This document shows, piece after piece, positions 21,232 through 23,396 of a stretch of 23,396 bases of DNA. Position numbers and translations under genes: made by a program. How positions within the stretch are numbered: the first letter of the stretch is position 1; the number at the start of each line of letters is the position of its first letter. Location of the stretch: positions 213,738-237,133 of the forward strand of contig NW_008705584.1 of NCBI RefSeq assembly GCF_000186865.1, given 5' to 3'. The DNA comes from Aureococcus anophagefferens (lineage: Eukaryota; Sar; Pelagophyceae; Pelagomonadales; Pelagomonadaceae). Below the pieces are notes generated by a model, which was not told the origin of the DNA, made no database searches, and was given only the letters and a program-made list of their open reading frames with translations.

Positions 21232-21518
21232 ACACAAATTTTACCACAGGATACTGAAAAGAAAAAGTATATACCGTGTTAGAATCCGAGTATGCTAGTA
21301 TGAAGCACCAGCATAGTATAGCATGAGCATAGCCGAGCATAGCCAGCATAGGCCAGTATGAGCGTCCCAGCATAGGGAGGATAGCATAGTCCCGAGTTAG
21401 GGTAGCATAGCCCAAGGAGCGGAATGTAGGCTCCCTAGGTAGCTGGCTTATCGCCAAGCGCACTTTGATTGTGCTTAATCACACTCGCGTTCTAAGGGCG
21501 ATATTCGCCGCTTTATCA
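21232..21518 (-). repeat. Right inverted arm (contains R1)
   Basis: This is the partner of the left arm at 19318-19628. The R1 core lies at 21278-21323 and the outer end at about 21518 (GGCGATATTCGCCG, then CTTTATCA). It is shorter than the left arm because three small segments are missing. Its outer end lies about 220 bp upstream of the eS24 start codon. Confidence 0.9.
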
Positions 21519-21740
21519 GCCACGAGTGCTTCTCAAGGTCACTCTTTGCTATGATGTCGTAATCTAGGTTTGGCACTATGTGTGCACTGCCACTGACCAT
21601 GGCTCGCTTACAATTTTGGGTATCTACATCAGCTTTGTAGTTGCCTTGCGCGCATGCGGGCCGGGGGCTACTAACTAGGAATTCCTACTAGAGTGAGTGG
21701 AGATACATCATCGCCGCAGAATCGCCAGTCGTATCACAAC

Positions 21741-22263
21741 ATGTCGGCGCCTGTGACGATCCGCACGCGGAAATTTGTCCGGAATCCCTTATTGCAGCGC
21801 AAACAGTTTGTCGAACGCCGTGTATATTTACAATGCCATAATCCTCACCCGCCAAAACGCCGCAGGTTCTTGATGTAATTCACCCTGACCGGGCGAACGT
21901 CCCGAAGTCTGAGTTGCAAGACATGATCGCTAAGGTGACTCCCAAAGAATCTTTTCGCGAGTATCATCCCGGCGCTACCCCTCGCAGAGTCACAAGGTGG
22001 CTGACACGCAGTTGATATCACTGTTTGGTTTCCGCAACAAGTTTGGCGGTGGTAAGTCCACTGGGTTCTGCTTGATCTACGACTCAGCGGAAGCTGCCAA
22101 GAAGTATGAGCCCAAGTATCGGCTGATTCGTAACGGAATCGTCGAGAAGAAGGAGACTAGCCGTAAACAGATCAAGGAGGCGAAAAACCGTAAGAAAAAG
22201 GTTCGCGGTACTGGCCGCCGCATTGCCAATCACAAGGCTAAGAAGGCCGCCAAGGAAGGCTAA
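21741..22263 (+). CDS. RPS24: 40S ribosomal protein eS24
   Basis: This is a structural protein of the small cytosolic ribosomal subunit. I read three exons, join(21741..21809, 21866..21934, 21988..22263), 137 aa against 133 in human, with GT-AG introns of 56 and 53 nt, both in phase 0. The exons read [43 protein letters not shown] (ending IAK) and [18 protein letters not shown]. These align in register with human eS24, including VTIRTRKF, the FGGGKSTGF segment and KKVRGT near the basic C-terminus. The start at 21741 is chosen because the family begins two to four residues before VTIRTRKF; an in-frame ATG at 21693 is less likely. All three exons carry family-specific sequence, so the model is secure. 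Confidence 0.97.
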
Positions 22264-22605
22264 GGTTCATCTCTTCCAGAGACCTCGCGATGCCGGGTTT
22301 TACGCAGTTCGCAGCCGTCTTCCTCGGTCAGGGACGAGGAAAATATTGAGGCAAATAACTAGCTTTTCCGCTGGTTGGGTTGGTGACTCCGGTGACCCCT
22401 AGAGACCCCTGCTGGAATAGCTGCTGTAATGGGCGGTGTAGGTGTGCTAACTGGCGCAGCACCGGGTAAGTCTGCCAGTATAGTTCTTGGTCACACACCA
22501 CGCGTAGACACTCAGGCTAAATCTAGGTTCTGATACTTCCTCCTGACTAGCCTAATTGTCGTTTCGTGGGACGGATCAGCCAAATTCGATTAGTCGATCA
22601 TAAAA
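22264..22605. other. eS24 3' flank
   Basis: Contains the eS24 3' region. A short plus-strand frame (22428-22529, about 33 aa, MGGVGVLTGAAPGKS) has no recognised relatives and is not called as a gene. No other feature is seen. Confidence 0.4.
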
Positions 22606-22659
22606 CAGAGAGGTTCCCCCAACGTTCCCCCAGCCGGGACGTTTCACCTGACTTGCAGT
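22606..22659 (+). repeat. R2 repeat, copy b
   Basis: Second copy of the repeat at 777-836. It ends with the same TGACTTGCAGT and passes at once into GC-rich DNA with an ATG two bases on. The TTGCAG end resembles a splice acceptor. Confidence 0.75.
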
Positions 22660-23035
22660 ATGGAGGAGGCCGACGCGCAGACCGCCGTCGGCGACGCCAT
22701 CGAGGCGGCAACGGCAAACGCTATCGCAGCACGGAACCACGCGTACGTGGAGAAGCTCGCGGCCGGGTCCGGCGCGCGGGGCACGCTCTACACGGCGGCG
22801 CCCGGCCGGCCGTCGCCAGCCACATCCTGCCGCCACCGCGGGCGCGGCCCAGCGACAGCACGCCGGCGCGACTCATGCGAGGGCAACCGATGAGCGCAAC
22901 GGAGCGCCATGGGGTGTTCCAACATGGGCCGCGCGCGGACGACGACGCGTCCGCGGCGCACTACAACCTCCGCCGCGGCGACACGACGGAGGGGCGACGG
23001 CGAAGCGATCAACGTACATATAGGCCGGCCCACAA
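22660..23035 (+). other. GC-rich island 2
   Basis: A block of about 375 bp, bounded by R2 on the left and R3 on the right. A plus-strand frame starting at 22660 reads MEEADAQTAVGDAIEAATAN, then AIAARNHAYVEKLAAG, which is helix-like and plausible protein. It becomes arginine- and proline-rich after about 50 codons, while another frame (MSATERHGVFQHGPRADDD) looks better. Possibly a captured, broken gene piece; not recognised. Confidence 0.45.
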
Positions 23036-23091
23036 GGGGAGACGGGAGGGACCTAACTAGGATACTCTCAGATTCCCCTGACTAGAGAAAA
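23036..23091 (+). repeat. R3 repeat, copy b
   Basis: Second copy of the repeat at 17101-17157, directly after GC-rich island 2. It is followed at 23098-23165 by AT-richer sequence with GGCTATGCT and ACTAGCATAC motifs that resemble degenerate R1. Confidence 0.7.
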
Positions 23092-23204
23092 TTTTCTGGC
23101 TATGCTGAGTTGGATACTAGCATACTGTCCTAGACTTACTGCATGTACTAGTTAGCATACGGGCCATAGACTTACGTCGATTTTTACAAATCCAGGCTCT
23201 TTAG

Positions 23205-23396
23205 TTACCGGCCCGGCCGGGCGCCGGCTATCGAACGCGCGAGACCGCGCAGCTGGGCGTGACATTACACCCTGAGGCGCTCGGGGCTGATGATGCGAAG
23301 GCCAAGTTTGATCTGCCCAGTGAGCACGTTCACCTGCCTGCAGTGCGGTGCAAAGTGAATTGCTTGACTGGAATGAGAGTAAGAATTCTCGACGCA
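23205..23396 (+). CDS. Probable partial exon, unidentified
   Basis: An open frame with no ATG follows a CTCTTTAG acceptor-like site and runs towards the window edge. It includes TAQLGVTLHPEALGADDAKA and SEHVHLPAVRCKVNCLTGM, with many G-starting codons as in real coding sequence. A GTAAGA donor at 23379 could end the exon at 23378. A minus-strand frame over the same stretch is also open, so the strand is not certain. I do not recognise the protein. Confidence 0.4.

Larger units (their letters stand above)
19318..21518. mobile_element. Inverted-repeat element with GC-rich cargo
   Basis: This is a 2.2-kb unit bounded by two long, nearly identical inverted arms (19318-19628 and 21232-21518) around about 1.6 kb of GC-rich DNA. 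Long arms plus foreign-looking GC-rich contents resemble non-autonomous Mutator-like elements that carry captured gene pieces (Pack-MULEs). I find no transposase and no target-site duplication directly at the arm ends, so the class is an inference. It lies between the unidentified gene and eS24. Confidence 0.65.

Noticed and set aside
22428..22529. Small frame with GAAPGKS suggestive of a P-loop
   Set aside because: Spacing does not fit GxxxxGK[ST], the frame is 33 codons long and nothing else supports a gene.

Overview
The window is nuclear DNA from a eukaryotic protist. It holds a TOR kinase, a MAP kinase, a PKA-type kinase, ribosomal protein eS24 and an ER ERV-type protein, and most of these genes are broken into frames that rejoin across very short GT-AG introns (39-86 nt). 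The ERV/PDI-type gene start, the short introns and the kinase repertoire would fit a stramenopile or similar alga-like lineage, but the sequence alone does not fix the taxon.

Layout, left to right. At 53-530 (minus) is the 5' part of an ERV-domain (PDIL5/ERGIC-like) gene that runs off the left edge. At 636-1440 are dispersed repeats and a GC-rich island. At 1596-10221 (minus) is a complete TOR kinase (about 2861 aa, one 40-nt intron). At 10222-11281 is structured non-coding DNA. At 11282-12999 (minus) is a three-exon MAP kinase with a TQH activation motif in place of TxY. At 13501-14797 (plus) is a three-exon conserved coiled-coil protein of unknown function. At 15372-16513 (plus) is a two-exon PKA-type catalytic subunit with a predicted myristoylation signal. 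After repeat-bearing non-coding DNA, 17774-19318 (minus) holds a three-exon gene I do not recognise. At 19318-21518 is a 2.2-kb element with inverted arms of about 300 bp around GC-rich cargo. At 21741-22263 (plus) is three-exon eS24. The right end has a second GC-rich island between repeats and an unidentified probable exon at the edge.

Functionally, three regulators of growth and stress signalling (TOR, a MAP kinase and PKA) lie within 15 kb, which is notable but may be chance. TOR lacks several side chains that contact rapamycin, the MAP kinase lacks the activation-loop tyrosine, and PKA has an altered substrate-recognition segment. 

The most unusual part of the window is a repeat family (called R1 here). 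A 46-bp core occurs in five identical copies. R1 forms the arms of the inverted-repeat element and repeatedly lies beside GC-rich islands unlike the surrounding genes. This looks like a transposon family that carries GC-rich cargo, comparable in design to Pack-MULEs. All intron models are inferred from reading frames and family similarity, not from transcripts.
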